DNA from: Geoalkalibacter halelectricus
GTDB taxonomy: Bacteria > Desulfobacterota > Desulfuromonadia > Desulfuromonadales > Geoalkalibacteraceae
Assembly: GCF_025263685.1 (NCBI RefSeq)
Contig: NZ_CP092109.1
Location: 248,001-312,000, forward strand
Length of the DNA: 64,000 nt
Direction: 5' to 3'
The notes under the pieces were generated by a model. That model was not told the DNA's origin. It saw only the letters and a program-made list of their open reading frames with translations, and did no database searches. Position numbers and translations under genes: made by a program. This document shows positions 18,387-27,891 of this stretch, one piece after another; the first letter of the stretch is position 1; each line of letters starts with the position of its first letter.

Positions 18387-18917
18387 TCACGGCAGATTGG
18401 ATTTCACATCCACCGGTCCGTATTCATCGTCGTTGCCGCCGCGCGGATTGACCACCCCGATGCCGGCGTGACGGTAGAAGTTGTAGTCCCGGTTCTTGCC
18501 GCCGTGGTCGACGAGCAGATCCTGTTTTTCATAGACCAGATCCAGGGGATCGTCCTTGCAGAAGGCGAATTCGGGCGACATCTGGATGGCCAGGGTCGGA
18601 CAGGCCTCGGCGCACAGACCGCAAAAGATGCAGCGGGCGAAGTTAATGCGGAACCAGGCGGCATAGCGACGGCCGTCGGGCGCCTCGGCGGCCTGCATGG
18701 AAATGCAGTCGACGGGACAGGCGGCGCTGCACAGGTGGCAGGCCACGCAGCGCTCGCCCCCGTCGGGATCGCGAGTCAGAATCATGCGCGCCCGGGCCCG
18801 CTCCGCCGGCGGGCGTTGCTCCTCGGGGTACTGCACGGTCACCGGCTTGCGCAGCATGGTGCGCAGGGTGATCCAGAAGGGCTGGACGGTTCCTTTGATG
18901 TCGCGGAAAAGAGTCAT
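18387..18917 (-). CDS. nuoI: Complex I subunit I, 2x[4Fe-4S] ferredoxin-like
   Basis: 176 aa, peripheral-arm subunit carrying clusters N6a and N6b. Two 4Fe-4S motifs are complete: CVACHLCSAACPVDC and CIFCGLCAEACPTLA. It starts at an ATG at 18917 and is flanked on both sides by inverted repeats. Confidence 0.95.
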   Translation of the reverse strand: MTLFRDIKGTVQPFWITLRTMLRKPVTVQYPEEQRPPAERARARMILTRDPDGGERCVACHLCSAACPVDCISMQAAEAPDGRRYAAWFRINFARCIFCGLCAEACPTLAIQMSPEFAFCKDDPLDLVYEKQDLLVDHGGKNRDYNFYRHAGIGVVNPRGGNDDEYGPVDVKSNLP

Positions 18918-18924
18918 AATTTTT

Positions 18925-18992
18925 GGTCCTTTGTCATTGGTCCTTTGTCATTGGTTTAAAAGCAAATGACCAATGACAAAGGACCAATGACA
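18925..18992. repeat. Hairpin repeat of GTCATTGG units (nuoH-nuoI gap)
   Basis: About 68 bp. The left half contains the unit GTCCTTTGTCATTG twice. The right half is its reverse complement, after a short TTTAAAAGCA centre. The RNA would form an almost perfect stem of more than 20 bp between nuoH and nuoI. Related units, less regular, lie at 63208-63256 before modB. Confidence 0.85.
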
Positions 18993-18997
18993 GCCTT

Positions 18998-19993
18998 TCA
19001 TCCTTTCAACCACAACAACACCGCCCCCGTCACCAACACATTGAGCAGTGACAGCGGAATCAGGACCTTCCAGCCGAAGTGCATGAGTTGATCATAGCGC
19101 AGGCGCGGCAGGGTGGCGCGCGTCCAGATGAAGAAAAACGCCACCGCCAGCACCTTGAGCATGAACCAGACAATCGGCGGCAAGAAGGGGCCGTGCCAGC
19201 CGCCGAGGAAAAACACCGTGACCATGGAGCCGAGGATGATCAGGTTGATGTACTCGCCGACGAAAAACAGCCCGAAGCGCAGGCCGGAATATTCGGTGTG
19301 AAAGCCCGCCACCAGCTCGTTCTCGGCTTCGGGCAGATCAAAGGGAAGGCGTTTGCACTCGGCTGCCGTGCTGATCATGAAAACGACAAAAGCCAGGGGA
19401 TTGAGCAGGGCGAAGGGCAGACCTTGCTGGGCCAGCACGATGTCGGTCAGGGAAAAGGAGCGCGCCATGAGAACCACGGGAATCAGCGCCAGTCCCATGG
19501 CCAACTCGTAGCTGAGCAGTTGGGCGAGACTGCGGATGCCGCCGAGCAGGGCGTATTTGGAGTTGGAGGCCCAGCCGCCCAGGGCCACGCCGTAGACCGC
19601 CAGGGAGCTAAGGCCGAGAAAATAAAGCACGCCGATGTTGAGATCGCACACCACCATGGGCAGCTCGCGCCCGAACAGGTTGACGGGCGGGGCAAAGGGC
19701 ACCACGGCGAAGGCCAGCAGGGCGGTCAGGGCCGCCAGCCCCGGCGCCAGAAAGAAAATCGCCCGGTCGCCCTGGGGGGGAATGAAATCTTCCTTGGTGA
19801 TCAGCTTGATGACATCGGCCAGGGGCTGAAACATGCCGCCGGGACCGGCCCGGTTGGGCCCGTAGCGCATCTGCATGCGCCCGAGCAGCTTGCGCTCCAT
19901 GAGCACCAGGTAGGCGGCGGCGCTGAGCAGCACGCCGAGGATGAGAAGAAGTTTGGCCAGAATCAGCGCCAGAGTGATCAGTCCCTCAGTCAT
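18998..19993 (-). CDS. nuoH: Complex I subunit H
   Basis: 331-aa membrane subunit at the junction with the peripheral arm, near the quinone chamber. Start ATG at 19993 (MTEGLITLALILAKLLLILG). Motifs: ERKLLGRMQMRYGPNRAGPGG, the quinone-site loop DLPEAENELVAGFHTEYSG, and GGWHGPFLPP. The ATG overlaps the nuoG stop by 8 bases. Confidence 0.95.
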   Translation of the reverse strand: MTEGLITLALILAKLLLILGVLLSAAAYLVLMERKLLGRMQMRYGPNRAGPGGMFQPLADVIKLITKEDFIPPQGDRAIFFLAPGLAALTALLAFAVVPFAPPVNLFGRELPMVVCDLNIGVLYFLGLSSLAVYGVALGGWASNSKYALLGGIRSLAQLLSYELAMGLALIPVVLMARSFSLTDIVLAQQGLPFALLNPLAFVVFMISTAAECKRLPFDLPEAENELVAGFHTEYSGLRFGLFFVGEYINLIILGSMVTVFFLGGWHGPFLPPIVWFMLKVLAVAFFFIWTRATLPRLRYDQLMHFGWKVLIPLSLLNVLVTGAVLLWLKG

Positions 19994-22403
19994 GGCGCGC
20001 CTCCGCCTCGATGCGGCAAAACCGCGCGCCGCCGCCGGGCACCAAGGTTGCCGTGACACCGCCCCGCACCCGCGGCACAACCACCGTGCCGGGGGCGCCC
20101 TGGGCACTGAGGACCGCAGGCAGCACCAGCTCCTGGTCCGCCGCGAGCAGCCGCACTTTTTGTCCCGCCAGGATGTTCAGGCGGGCGGCATCCTCGACGT
20201 GCAGCTGCACGCAGGGCGCGGGCCGCACCCCATCCAGGGGCGCGGAGTAGCCGCCGATCTCCTCGCTGCCGAACAGATCCTCGCAGACCAGCAGGTTGAA
20301 CTCCCCCTGCGGAGCCGCCTCTTTCTCCCCCACCCCTGCCCCGCTCCGGGCTTCGGTCGGCGCGGCAGGCGCGGCCGCACGCACACCTTCGCCGTCCGAC
20401 GCAAGAGCGGCCAATCCGGATAGGCGCGGCTCATCGGCTTCCATGGCCGAACGCACGGCGCTCAGTGAAATTTGCTCTCCCAGCAATTCGCCTAGCACGT
20501 CCCAGGCGTGTCGCGGCAAAGCGCCGGGCGTCTCGGCGGAAAAAACCCGCGGCGGATGGTCGCCCGCGCCGGTTTCGCGCAGCGGGATGCCGGGCGCCAG
20601 CACCGGATCAAAAGCCTGCATGCGCCCCTCATTGTTGACGAAGCAGCCGGCGCTTTCCGCCGGGGCGGTGGTCGGCAAAAAAATGTCGGCGACCCGCGCC
20701 GTGGGTGTGGGCAGATAATCGAGCACCGCGAGCAGTTCCAGCCCCTTGAGCGCCTCGGCGGCTTGGGCAGGATCTGCCGACTGGCTCAGGGGATCGGCTT
20801 CCAGGCACACCAGCGCTTTTACCTCCCCGGCAGCGGCCGCCTGGAGCAGATCGTCGAAATCGGGCCCGGCCGCGGCGAGAAGCGCCGCGCCGTAGCTGTT
20901 GGGCCCGACGGCGATTCCCATGAATCCACAGGGGCGTTCGGCGCTGCTCAGTGTTTGCGCCAGATGCGCCAGCTCATCCAATCCCGGCGCCCCGAGCAGA
21001 TCGCCGCCGCCCACCAGCACCGGCCGCCTTGCCCTGTCCAGGGCCTTGCGCGCCCCTTCGAGAAACACCCCCTGTTGGCGGCTGAAGGCTGACCAGTCCT
21101 CAGCACCCAAGGCCCTCAGGGCGGCGCGCAACCGATCCGGCGGCAGAGGCAGATGCGCGGCACGGAAGGGCAGTTTCACCGGGCGTGGATCGAGCAGCAG
21201 AGCGCGCGCTCCGGAGCGCACCGCCTGGCGCACCGCCAGGGCCAGCACCGGCGCCTCGGCGAGGGGATCGACCCCGACCAGCACGATCAGATCGCTGCTG
21301 CGCAAATCGCCGAGGCTGCGCTGCTGCTCCGAGCCCACCTGGGTGAGAATCCGCGCCGCGCGATCGCGCGGACCATGGGGATTGAAGACGATGCGCTCGC
21401 CGCCCAGACTACGCGCCCAGCGCAGCAGTTGGAAATTGGCCTCCAGGGAGGCGCGCGGCGAACCGAGAAACGCCACCGCACCTGGGCCTTGGACGGCGAG
21501 GATTTCGGCCAGGGCCGCCTTGAGGACTTGCAGCGCCTGGGGCCAGGAAGTTTGCTCACCGAACAGGCGCGGCGCGCGCGGCCGCTCGGGATGGTTGACG
21601 TGGTCGTAGCCGAAACGGCCGCGATCACAGATGAAAAACCCGTTGGTGCGGCGATTGACGCCGGCGCGAATGCGTTGCAGTTCCCGGTGGCGCGCCCCGG
21701 GAATGGTGGCGCAGCCCAGGGAGCAGTGCGGGCAGATGGAGGGTGCCTCCTGCAGATCCCAGAAGCGGCTTTTAAAGCGAAAGGTCTTGTCCGTCAGCAC
21801 GCCCGTCGGGCACACATCGACCAGATTGCCCGAGAACGGGCTCTCCAGGGGGCCGTCCCGAAAGCGGCCGAAATAGACGCGCTGGCGGCTGCCGAGAACG
21901 CCGAAGTCGTCGCCGCCACAGTAATCCTGGTAGGTGCGCACGCAGCGATAACACTGGATGCAGCGGTTCATCTCATGGGCGATGAAGGGTCCGAGATCCT
22001 GGTTGCGGTAGGTGCGCTTGCGGCCACGATAGCGCCGCCGCGAATGGCCGCCGGCCAGGGTCATGTCCTGCAACTGGCATTCGCCCCCGGCATCGCACAC
22101 CGGGCAATCGTGGGGATGGTTCATCATCAGCCACTCGACCACGTGAGCGCGCAGTTCCACCACGGTGCGGTCGGTGGTCGAAACCACCATGCCGTCCTGC
22201 ACGGGCACCATGCACGCCATCTGCACGCCCAGCACCGGTCCCTCCTCGAAGCTCATGGCGCACAATCGACACGAGCCCACCGCCCCCAGGGCCTCGTGGT
22301 AGCAGAAGTGGGGAATGACGATCCCCAGCTGTTTCGCAGCCTCGAGTACGCTGGTGCCGTGAGGCACCTCGACGCTGCGGTTGTCGATGGTCAGTTTGGG
22401 CAT
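19986..22403 (-). CDS. nuoG: Complex I subunit G (Fe-S / molybdopterin-like)
   Basis: 805-aa peripheral subunit. The N-terminal 2Fe-2S domain has ligands in PHFCYHEALGAVGSCRLC. A His-containing 4Fe-4S motif follows (HPHDCPVCDAGGECQLQ), then NRCIQCYRCVRTYQDYC. The off-path N7 cluster site CPHCSLGC plus a downstream Cys (FICDRGRFGYD) is present. The C-terminal molybdopterin-oxidoreductase-like domain has no bound Mo expected in complex I. Start ATG at 22403; the codons before it are the repeat at 22413-22461. Confidence 0.94.
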   Translation of the reverse strand: MPKLTIDNRSVEVPHGTSVLEAAKQLGIVIPHFCYHEALGAVGSCRLCAMSFEEGPVLGVQMACMVPVQDGMVVSTTDRTVVELRAHVVEWLMMNHPHDCPVCDAGGECQLQDMTLAGGHSRRRYRGRKRTYRNQDLGPFIAHEMNRCIQCYRCVRTYQDYCGGDDFGVLGSRQRVYFGRFRDGPLESPFSGNLVDVCPTGVLTDKTFRFKSRFWDLQEAPSICPHCSLGCATIPGARHRELQRIRAGVNRRTNGFFICDRGRFGYDHVNHPERPRAPRLFGEQTSWPQALQVLKAALAEILAVQGPGAVAFLGSPRASLEANFQLLRWARSLGGERIVFNPHGPRDRAARILTQVGSEQQRSLGDLRSSDLIVLVGVDPLAEAPVLALAVRQAVRSGARALLLDPRPVKLPFRAAHLPLPPDRLRAALRALGAEDWSAFSRQQGVFLEGARKALDRARRPVLVGGGDLLGAPGLDELAHLAQTLSSAERPCGFMGIAVGPNSYGAALLAAAGPDFDDLLQAAAAGEVKALVCLEADPLSQSADPAQAAEALKGLELLAVLDYLPTPTARVADIFLPTTAPAESAGCFVNNEGRMQAFDPVLAPGIPLRETGAGDHPPRVFSAETPGALPRHAWDVLGELLGEQISLSAVRSAMEADEPRLSGLAALASDGEGVRAAAPAAPTEARSGAGVGEKEAAPQGEFNLLVCEDLFGSEEIGGYSAPLDGVRPAPCVQLHVEDAARLNILAGQKVRLLAADQELVLPAVLSAQGAPGTVVVPRVRGGVTATLVPGGGARFCRIEAEARHD

Positions 22404-22412
22404 GACATGTCC

Positions 22413-22461
22413 TGTAGGGGCGGACTGCGTCCGCCCGGGCGCACATCGGTGCGCCCCTACG
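22413..22461. repeat. GTAGGGGCG...CGCCCCTAC repeat, copy 2, inverted (nuoF-nuoG gap)
   Basis: Reverse-complement copy of the element at 18332-18381, almost identical over 49 bases. Two stacked hairpins (GGGCGGAC-TGC-GTCCGCCC and GGGCGCACATCGGTGCGCCC) lie within GTAGGGGCG/CGCCCCTAC ends. It occupies nearly all of the 62-bp gap between nuoF and nuoG. Confidence 0.88.
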
Positions 22462-22465
22462 ATCA

Positions 22466-23800
22466 TTAAAACGGACAACGGCCTTTTTTCACGTGCTCTT
22501 CCACTTCGTCGCGAAACAGGCGCAGCAGCGCCTCAACCGGCGCCATGGCGCCGTCGGCCAGGGGGCAGAAGGCGCGGGCGCCGACCTTGAAGACGTAATC
22601 CTTGCGCATGGGCCCCGACATGGCGCCGGTCATGGTCTGGCCGCTGATGTTGCGCGCCTGATCCTGCAGCATGTGGATGTCGTCCTGGTTCGCCGTGCCC
22701 CCTTCGATCTTCTCCAGCAGCCACACGACCATGGCCAGGCCGTCACGGCAGGGCGTGCACCAGCCGCAGCTCTCACGCGCGAAGAAGCGGGTGAGATTAA
22801 GCGTGGCGGCCAGCATGCAGGTGCGATCGTCGAACACGGTGATGCAGGCCGTGCCCAGGCGGCTGCGGGCCGCGGTCAGGGCATCGAAGTCCATGGGTAC
22901 CGAAAGATGCTCCCTGGTCAAAAAGGCGGTGGATGCTCCCCCCGGCAGGCAGGCCTTGAAGCGCCGCCCGCGCCACACGCCACCGCCGTGGTGCTCGATG
23001 ATTTCGCCCAGGGGCACCCCCAGGGGCAGCTCGACGCAGCGGGTTTTTTCCAGATGTCCGGAAAGACCGACGATCTTGGTTCCCGCGCCGTCCTCGGTGA
23101 GGGCCAGCCCCCGGTACCAGGCGGCTCCGCCGCCGATGATGTGCGGCACGTTGGCCAGAGTCTCGACGTTGTTGATGACCGTCGGCCGACCGAAAAGCCC
23201 CTCGTTCACCGGAAAGGGCGGCTTGGCGCGCGGATTGGGGCGCCGCCCTTCCAGGCCGTTGAGCAGGGCGGTCTCCTCGCCGAGGATGTAGCGCCCGGCG
23301 CTGCGGTGCAGACGCACCTCGCAGGAGAAACCCGAACCAAGGATGTTGTCGCCCAGAAAGCCCGCCTGCCGGGCCTCGGCCAGGGCGCGCTCGACGCGGC
23401 GCGCGCAATCCTCGTAGGCATAGCGCAGGAAGATGTAGGCGACCTCGGTCTGCAGGGCATAGGCGGCGATGAGCAGCCCCTCGATAAGCTGATGGGGATC
23501 GGCCAGCAGTAATTGGCGATCCTTGTAGGTGCCGGGCTCCATTTCGTCGCCGTTGCACACCAGATATTTGATGCCCGGTTTGCCCCGGGGAATGAACGAC
23601 CACTTCTGCCCGGTGGGAAATCCCGAGCCGCCCCGACCGCGCAGCCCGGCCGCCTTGACCTCTTCCACGACCTCCTCGGGCGTCATCCGCGTCAGGGCCT
23701 TTTTGAGCGCCTGATACCCGCCGGCGGCTCGGTAGCCGTCGAGGAACAGGGTTTCGCCGGGGCGACGGTTCTTGAAGAGAACCTGCACATCCTCCCTCAT
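22466..23800 (-). CDS. nuoF: Complex I subunit F, NADH/FMN subunit
   Basis: 444 aa. It binds NADH and FMN and holds cluster N3. Motifs: GLRGRGGSGFPTGQKW (nucleotide/FMN), CNGDEMEPGTYKDR, GAGAYICGEE-like GRYILGEETALLNGLEG, and the 4Fe-4S site ESCGWCTPCRDG with a later Cys. Start ATG at 23800, overlapping the nuoE stop (ATGA). Confidence 0.95.
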   Translation of the reverse strand: MREDVQVLFKNRRPGETLFLDGYRAAGGYQALKKALTRMTPEEVVEEVKAAGLRGRGGSGFPTGQKWSFIPRGKPGIKYLVCNGDEMEPGTYKDRQLLLADPHQLIEGLLIAAYALQTEVAYIFLRYAYEDCARRVERALAEARQAGFLGDNILGSGFSCEVRLHRSAGRYILGEETALLNGLEGRRPNPRAKPPFPVNEGLFGRPTVINNVETLANVPHIIGGGAAWYRGLALTEDGAGTKIVGLSGHLEKTRCVELPLGVPLGEIIEHHGGGVWRGRRFKACLPGGASTAFLTREHLSVPMDFDALTAARSRLGTACITVFDDRTCMLAATLNLTRFFARESCGWCTPCRDGLAMVVWLLEKIEGGTANQDDIHMLQDQARNISGQTMTGAMSGPMRKDYVFKVGARAFCPLADGAMAPVEALLRLFRDEVEEHVKKGRCPF

Positions 23801-24285
23801 GGCCGCGCCTCGCCACCCTCGGCCGCCAGAATCTGATCGATGCGCTCCACGGTCAGGTTGCCGTGAAGTTTCAGGCCGATCATCATGGCCGGCGCCTCGC
23901 CGCAGGCGCCCAGACAGCAGCTCGGCAGGAGCGTAAAGGCGCCATCGCTGCTGGTTTCGCCCAGGGTGATGCCCAATTTCTTCTGGAGATAAGCGGCGAT
24001 GTCCTCGCCACCACGGCTCCAGCAGCAGATGGAATCGCACAACCGGATCACCCGCCGCCCCACCGGCCGCCGGTAGATCTTGTCGTAGAAGGTGGCCAGT
24101 TCCTCCACCTTGAGGGGCGTGGTGCCGAGCAGCCGCGCCGCCAGTTCCACCCCCTCATCGGGCACCCAGCCGTGGTGGTGCTGGATGGCGCGCAGCACAT
24201 CCACCGCCAGTTCCATGGGATGCTGATGGTCGGCCAGCTTTTCCTGCCAGGCGTCAATCTGATCTTGTGGCAATATCTGCGACAT
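23797..24285 (-). CDS. nuoE: Complex I subunit E, 2Fe-2S thioredoxin-like
   Basis: 162-aa peripheral subunit with the thioredoxin-like 2Fe-2S domain. Cys ligands fit C-x4-C (LCDSICCWSRGG) and C-x3-C (CCLGACGEAP). The N-terminal helical part includes the family stretch QHHHGWVPDEG. Start ATG at 24285. The gap to nuoBCD upstream holds an inverted repeat. Confidence 0.95.
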   Translation of the reverse strand: MSQILPQDQIDAWQEKLADHQHPMELAVDVLRAIQHHHGWVPDEGVELAARLLGTTPLKVEELATFYDKIYRRPVGRRVIRLCDSICCWSRGGEDIAAYLQKKLGITLGETSSDGAFTLLPSCCLGACGEAPAMMIGLKLHGNLTVERIDQILAAEGGEARP

Positions 24286-24305
24286 GAAGCAAGCCCTTAC
24301 TAAAT

Positions 24306-24406
24306 TTCACCGCAGAGCACGCGGAGTACGCCGAGAAACCCTGATGAGGCTTTGTTTTTTCAATTTTTAGAGGTTTCTCCCCGCTCTCAGCGCTCTCTGC
24401 GGTAAA
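24306..24406. repeat. CACCGCAGAG...CTCTGCGGT inverted repeat (nuoBCD-nuoE gap)
   Basis: About 100 bp. Left end TTCACCGCAGAGCACGCGGA; the right end is its approximate reverse complement, ending CTCTCTGCGGTAAA. Inner arms GAGAAACC / GGTTTCTC pair as well. The central 25 bases are T-rich. It is the same family as 7471-7570 and fills the 135-bp nuoBCD-nuoE gap. Confidence 0.8.
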
Positions 24407-24420
24407 TACAATGCTTTTCC

Positions 24421-26808
24421 TTACCGATCCAAATCCGCCAACACATAGTCGATGGAACCCAAAATGGCGATGAGATCCGAAAGCAGCCAGCCCCGGCTGA
24501 GCAGGGGCAGCATCTGCAGGTGCGCGAAGCTCGGGGTGCGGATGCGCAGCCGATAAGGCACGCTCTCGCCGTCGCTCACCAGGTAATAGCCGCATTCGCC
24601 CTTGCTCGACTCGATGGCCCGGTAGCATTCTCCCTTGGGCGGCGTCGGGCCGCGCGAGACGTTGAGAAAATGGGCGATGAGGCTTTCGATGTCGTTGAGG
24701 CCATCGGCGCGGCGCGGATAGGCGTAGCGATAATCCTTGGTCATCCAGGCTCCGTCGGGCATGTGCGCTGCGGCCTGCTTGACGATGCGCAGGCTCTGGC
24801 GCATTTCGCCGAGGCGCACCAGGTAGCGAGCGAAGCAGTCGCCGCCCGTGGCGGTCACCACCTGGAACTCGAACTGCTCATAGCCGCCGTAGGGCATCTT
24901 GCGGCGCAGATCCCAATCCAGGCCGCAGGCGCGCAGATTGGGACCGCTCATCCCCCAGTCGATGGCTTGCTCCTGGCTCACCACGCCGACGCCTTCGGCG
25001 CGGGCACGAAAGATCGGGCCGTCGCTGAGCAGCTTGTCCAAGGCGTCGAGGCGCTGCTCGAAATCGCGGGTGAAGGCCTCCACCCGCGCCTGCCAGCCCT
25101 CAGGCAAGTCCTCGGGCACCCCGCCGATGCGCAGCCAGGCGGGATGCATGCGCCCTCCGGTCACGGCTTCGACCACGTCGAAGATTTTCTCGCGTGACTC
25201 GAAGGCGTAGAACACGGGAGTCATGGCGCCCAGGTCGTGGGCGAAGGTGCCGAGCCACACCAGGTGACTGGCGATGCGGAACAGCTCACCGAGCAGAATG
25301 CGGATGTATTGGGCGCGTGGCGGTACCTCGACGCCGAGCAGGGTTTCCAGGGGGTGCAGGTAGGCAAGGTTGTTCAGCGTTCCGGCCAGATAGTCGATGC
25401 GATCGGTGTAGGGAATGAACTGGCCCCAATGCTGCCGCTCCCCGGTTTTTTCGGCGGCGCGGTGGTGATAGCCGATATCGGCATCCACGTCCACCAGCTC
25501 TTCCCCGGTCAGCTTGAGAATCAGGCGCAGCACGCCATGGGTGCCGGTGTGCTGCGGTCCCAGGTTGAGGAGCATGGTCCGTTCATCGTCCTTAAGACCG
25601 CGTCCCCGGAAAAATTCTCCCGCATCCAGGGGCGGCAAAGTTGCCGCGGTCGCCGCAGTATAAGGCGGCATCTCGGTGCCGCGCGCGGGATGCTCCTTGC
25701 GCAGGGGATGCCCCTTCCAGTCCGGGGGCATGAGAATGCGGCGCAGGTCGGGATGGCCGGCGAAGCGAATGCCGAACATATCGAACACTTCGCGCTCATA
25801 CCAGTCGGCCGCCGGCCACAGCCCCGTCAGGGAGGGAACCTCGGGCGCCTCCTCCGCGACCGGCACCTTGACCCGCGCGTAGCCGGGCGCCTCGAAGCTC
25901 AGGAGATGATAAATCAGGGTGAAGCGCTGCGCGCCCGGTTGCTTGCGCGCACTCTCATCGACGGCGGTGAGATCCTCCAGGCGCCGAAAGCGCTTGGGCG
26001 CTTCATGCTTGAGAAATCTCAGCAGTTCGGGAGCTGTCTCGGGCGCGGCGACGAAGGTCGGCATATCGCGTGCCTCGGCGTCGCTGCGCACGCGCGCGCC
26101 GAAACGCTCCTCCACGGCGCCCTGCAAATCCCGGGCGCCGGGGCCAAACGCCACCCGTGGTTGCGGCGGCCGCCACACCAACTCCGAGCGGCTCTGCCAA
26201 AAGCGCGGCGCCTGCATGGAGGTGCCGCGCGGCGGGCTGTTGCCGTAACCGGGACCGCGCGGGTCGCGGCTCTTGCTCACGCCGTCGACCAGCACGGCAC
26301 GGGTGGTGCCCTCGCAGCCTCCCGGGCGGCCGAGGAGCGCGCGCGCCGGGCGTTCCTCGCGGCGGATTTTGTCCTGCAAGCGCATCAGCCCCTCGATGAA
26401 CGCCTCGGGGCGCGGTGGACAGCCAGGAATATAGACATCCACGGGCAGGATCTGGTTGACCCCCTGGATGACGCTGTAACAGTCGTACATGCCGCCTGAA
26501 TTGGCGCAACTGCCCATGGCGATGACCCATTTGGGATTGGCCATCTGCTCGTAGAGCCGCAGGATGGTCGGCCCCATCTTCTTGAAGGGCGTCCCCGAGA
26601 TCACCATCAGGTCGGCCTGGCGCGGGCTGCCGCGCAGCACCTCGGCGCCGAAACGGGCCAGGTCATGGCGCGGCGTCATGCTCGTCATCATCTCGACAAA
26701 ACAGCAAGACAGCCCGAAGAACATGGGCCAGAGGCTGTTGCTGCGCGCCCAGTTGACCGCTTCATCGAGACTGGTGAGCCAGATATTGTCGGGCAACGCC
26801 TCCCTCAA
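24421..26808 (-). CDS. nuoBCD: Fused complex I subunits B, C and D in one polypeptide
   Basis: 795-aa fusion without a stop. Residues 1-160 are NuoB with the N2 cluster ligands ([32 protein letters not shown]). A Pro/Gly-rich linker leads to NuoC (about 215-385; [22 protein letters not shown]). NuoD (about 400-795) has [29 protein letters not shown] and the C-terminal [11 protein letters not shown]. Start is TTG at 26808, preceded by GGAGGCGG and overlapping the nuoA stop (TTGA). NuoCD fusions are common; adding NuoB is much rarer. All quinone-site residues that I can recognise are kept, so it should function as the normal subunits. Confidence 0.95.
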   Translation of the reverse strand: MREALPDNIWLTSLDEAVNWARSNSLWPMFFGLSCCFVEMMTSMTPRHDLARFGAEVLRGSPRQADLMVISGTPFKKMGPTILRLYEQMANPKWVIAMGSCANSGGMYDCYSVIQGVNQILPVDVYIPGCPPRPEAFIEGLMRLQDKIRREERPARALLGRPGGCEGTTRAVLVDGVSKSRDPRGPGYGNSPPRGTSMQAPRFWQSRSELVWRPPQPRVAFGPGARDLQGAVEERFGARVRSDAEARDMPTFVAAPETAPELLRFLKHEAPKRFRRLEDLTAVDESARKQPGAQRFTLIYHLLSFEAPGYARVKVPVAEEAPEVPSLTGLWPAADWYEREVFDMFGIRFAGHPDLRRILMPPDWKGHPLRKEHPARGTEMPPYTAATAATLPPLDAGEFFRGRGLKDDERTMLLNLGPQHTGTHGVLRLILKLTGEELVDVDADIGYHHRAAEKTGERQHWGQFIPYTDRIDYLAGTLNNLAYLHPLETLLGVEVPPRAQYIRILLGELFRIASHLVWLGTFAHDLGAMTPVFYAFESREKIFDVVEAVTGGRMHPAWLRIGGVPEDLPEGWQARVEAFTRDFEQRLDALDKLLSDGPIFRARAEGVGVVSQEQAIDWGMSGPNLRACGLDWDLRRKMPYGGYEQFEFQVVTATGGDCFARYLVRLGEMRQSLRIVKQAAAHMPDGAWMTKDYRYAYPRRADGLNDIESLIAHFLNVSRGPTPPKGECYRAIESSKGECGYYLVSDGESVPYRLRIRTPSFAHLQMLPLLSRGWLLSDLIAILGSIDYVLADLDR

Positions 26809-27251
26809 GTCCCGCCTCCCCTACCCCGCTCCTGCGCGCGGGGATGCCAGTCCAGCCCACCGGTTTTCCACAAATGCGCCAATCCCACGAACAGGATGAG
26901 CGCAAAAAAGCTTACCTGGGCGAAACCCGCCCAGCCGAGCAGATCCCAGGCCACCGCCCAGGACAGGATGATCACCGCCTCGACGGCAAAGATCAGAAAG
27001 AATATCGCCACCAGGAAAAACGGCGCCGGAGCGCGCATGCGGGCTGCGCCGCTGGGCGCGACTCCGGATTCGTAGGGGGCGTCCTTGAGAGGAGTGTGGG
27101 TCTTGCGCCCCAGCAACCAGGCCACGCCCAACAGCAGGGCGATCAGAGCCGCGGCCAAACAGGCGTACAGAACCAGGGACAGCAGTGCTTCAGGAGAGGC
27201 GGGCGCATCCATGGAGAGCGCCACAGGAGAAACTGCCAGGGCCAGAAACAT
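26805..27251 (-). CDS. nuoA: Complex I subunit A
   Basis: 148-aa, three membrane helices, first gene of the nuo operon. Motifs: [18 protein letters not shown] (the quinone-site loop; here Glu-Ser-Gly follows Tyr) and [23 protein letters not shown]. The ATG at 27251 is used; one at 27212 would remove a plausible N-terminal hydrophobic stretch. No clear sigma70 promoter was found in the 100 bases to rnhA. Confidence 0.92.
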   Translation of the reverse strand: MFLALAVSPVALSMDAPASPEALLSLVLYACLAAALIALLLGVAWLLGRKTHTPLKDAPYESGVAPSGAARMRAPAPFFLVAIFFLIFAVEAVIILSWAVAWDLLGWAGFAQVSFFALILFVGLAHLWKTGGLDWHPRAQERGRGGGT

Positions 27252-27352
27252 GGGGATTCCACCGCTTGCATGCGACTAGAGTCAGGGCGCCGACCACGCG
27301 CGGCGACGGCTCCCGCGAAGGCATCAGGCAATGGGGAAAGGATAGCAAAAGA

Positions 27353-27820
27353 TCAGGGTGTGTAAAGACGGGGTCGTGCGGCATTGGAGATGGCTTGGCG
27401 CGCCAGCTCATCGCAGCGCTCGTTTTCGGGATGGCCGGTGTGACCACGCACCCACACCCACTCGACCTGGTGCTTGGCGCACAAGGCCAAAAGCGGCTCC
27501 CACAGGTCGCGGTTGGCCACATCCTTTTTCTGCGAATTCTTCCACCCGCGCCGGATCCAGCCCGGCGACCATTCGGTGATGCCTTTTTTGACATATTCCG
27601 AGTCGGTGGTCAGGCGCACGCGGCAGGGCCGCTTGAGGGCGGCGAGCGCCTCGATGGCCGCGGTCAGTTCCATGCGGTTGTTGGTGGTCTGCTCCGCGTA
27701 GCCCGAGAGTTCCTTCTCGTGACCGTTGTAGCGCAGCACCGCGCCCCAGCCCCCGGGACCGGGATTACCCGAACAGGCGCCGTCGGTGAAGATTTCAACG
27801 ATTGTTTCGCGATCAGCCAT
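27353..27820 (-). CDS. rnhA: Ribonuclease HI
   Basis: 155 aa. It degrades RNA in RNA-DNA hybrids. All catalytic residues are visible: D13 ([16 protein letters not shown]), E51 ([11 protein letters not shown]), D73 (TTDSEYV), H127 ([17 protein letters not shown]) and D137. Start ATG at 27820 ([11 protein letters not shown]), the normal family length. It lies between the tRNA pair and nuoA. Confidence 0.95.
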   Translation of the reverse strand: MADRETIVEIFTDGACSGNPGPGGWGAVLRYNGHEKELSGYAEQTTNNRMELTAAIEALAALKRPCRVRLTTDSEYVKKGITEWSPGWIRRGWKNSQKKDVANRDLWEPLLALCAKHQVEWVWVRGHTGHPENERCDELARQAISNAARPRLYTP

Positions 27821-27851
27821 GGCAGAGGATGGATTTCTTTCCCGAAATGCA

Positions 27852-27886
27852 AACAGCCCCGCCGCCAAGATGGCAACGGGGCTGTT
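27852..27886 (-). terminator. Terminator after tRNA-Glu
   Basis: Ten-bp perfect stem on the minus strand, AACAGCCCCG / CGGGGCTGTT, ending in TTTGCATTT. It lies 6 bases past the 3' end of tRNA-Glu and before rnhA. The U run is short. Confidence 0.6.
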
Positions 27887-27891
27887 GATGT

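Noticed and set aside
18925-18992. CRISPR-like repeats
   Set aside because: The GTCATTGG units are short, partly overlapping and arranged as one large palindrome, without unique spacers of constant length.
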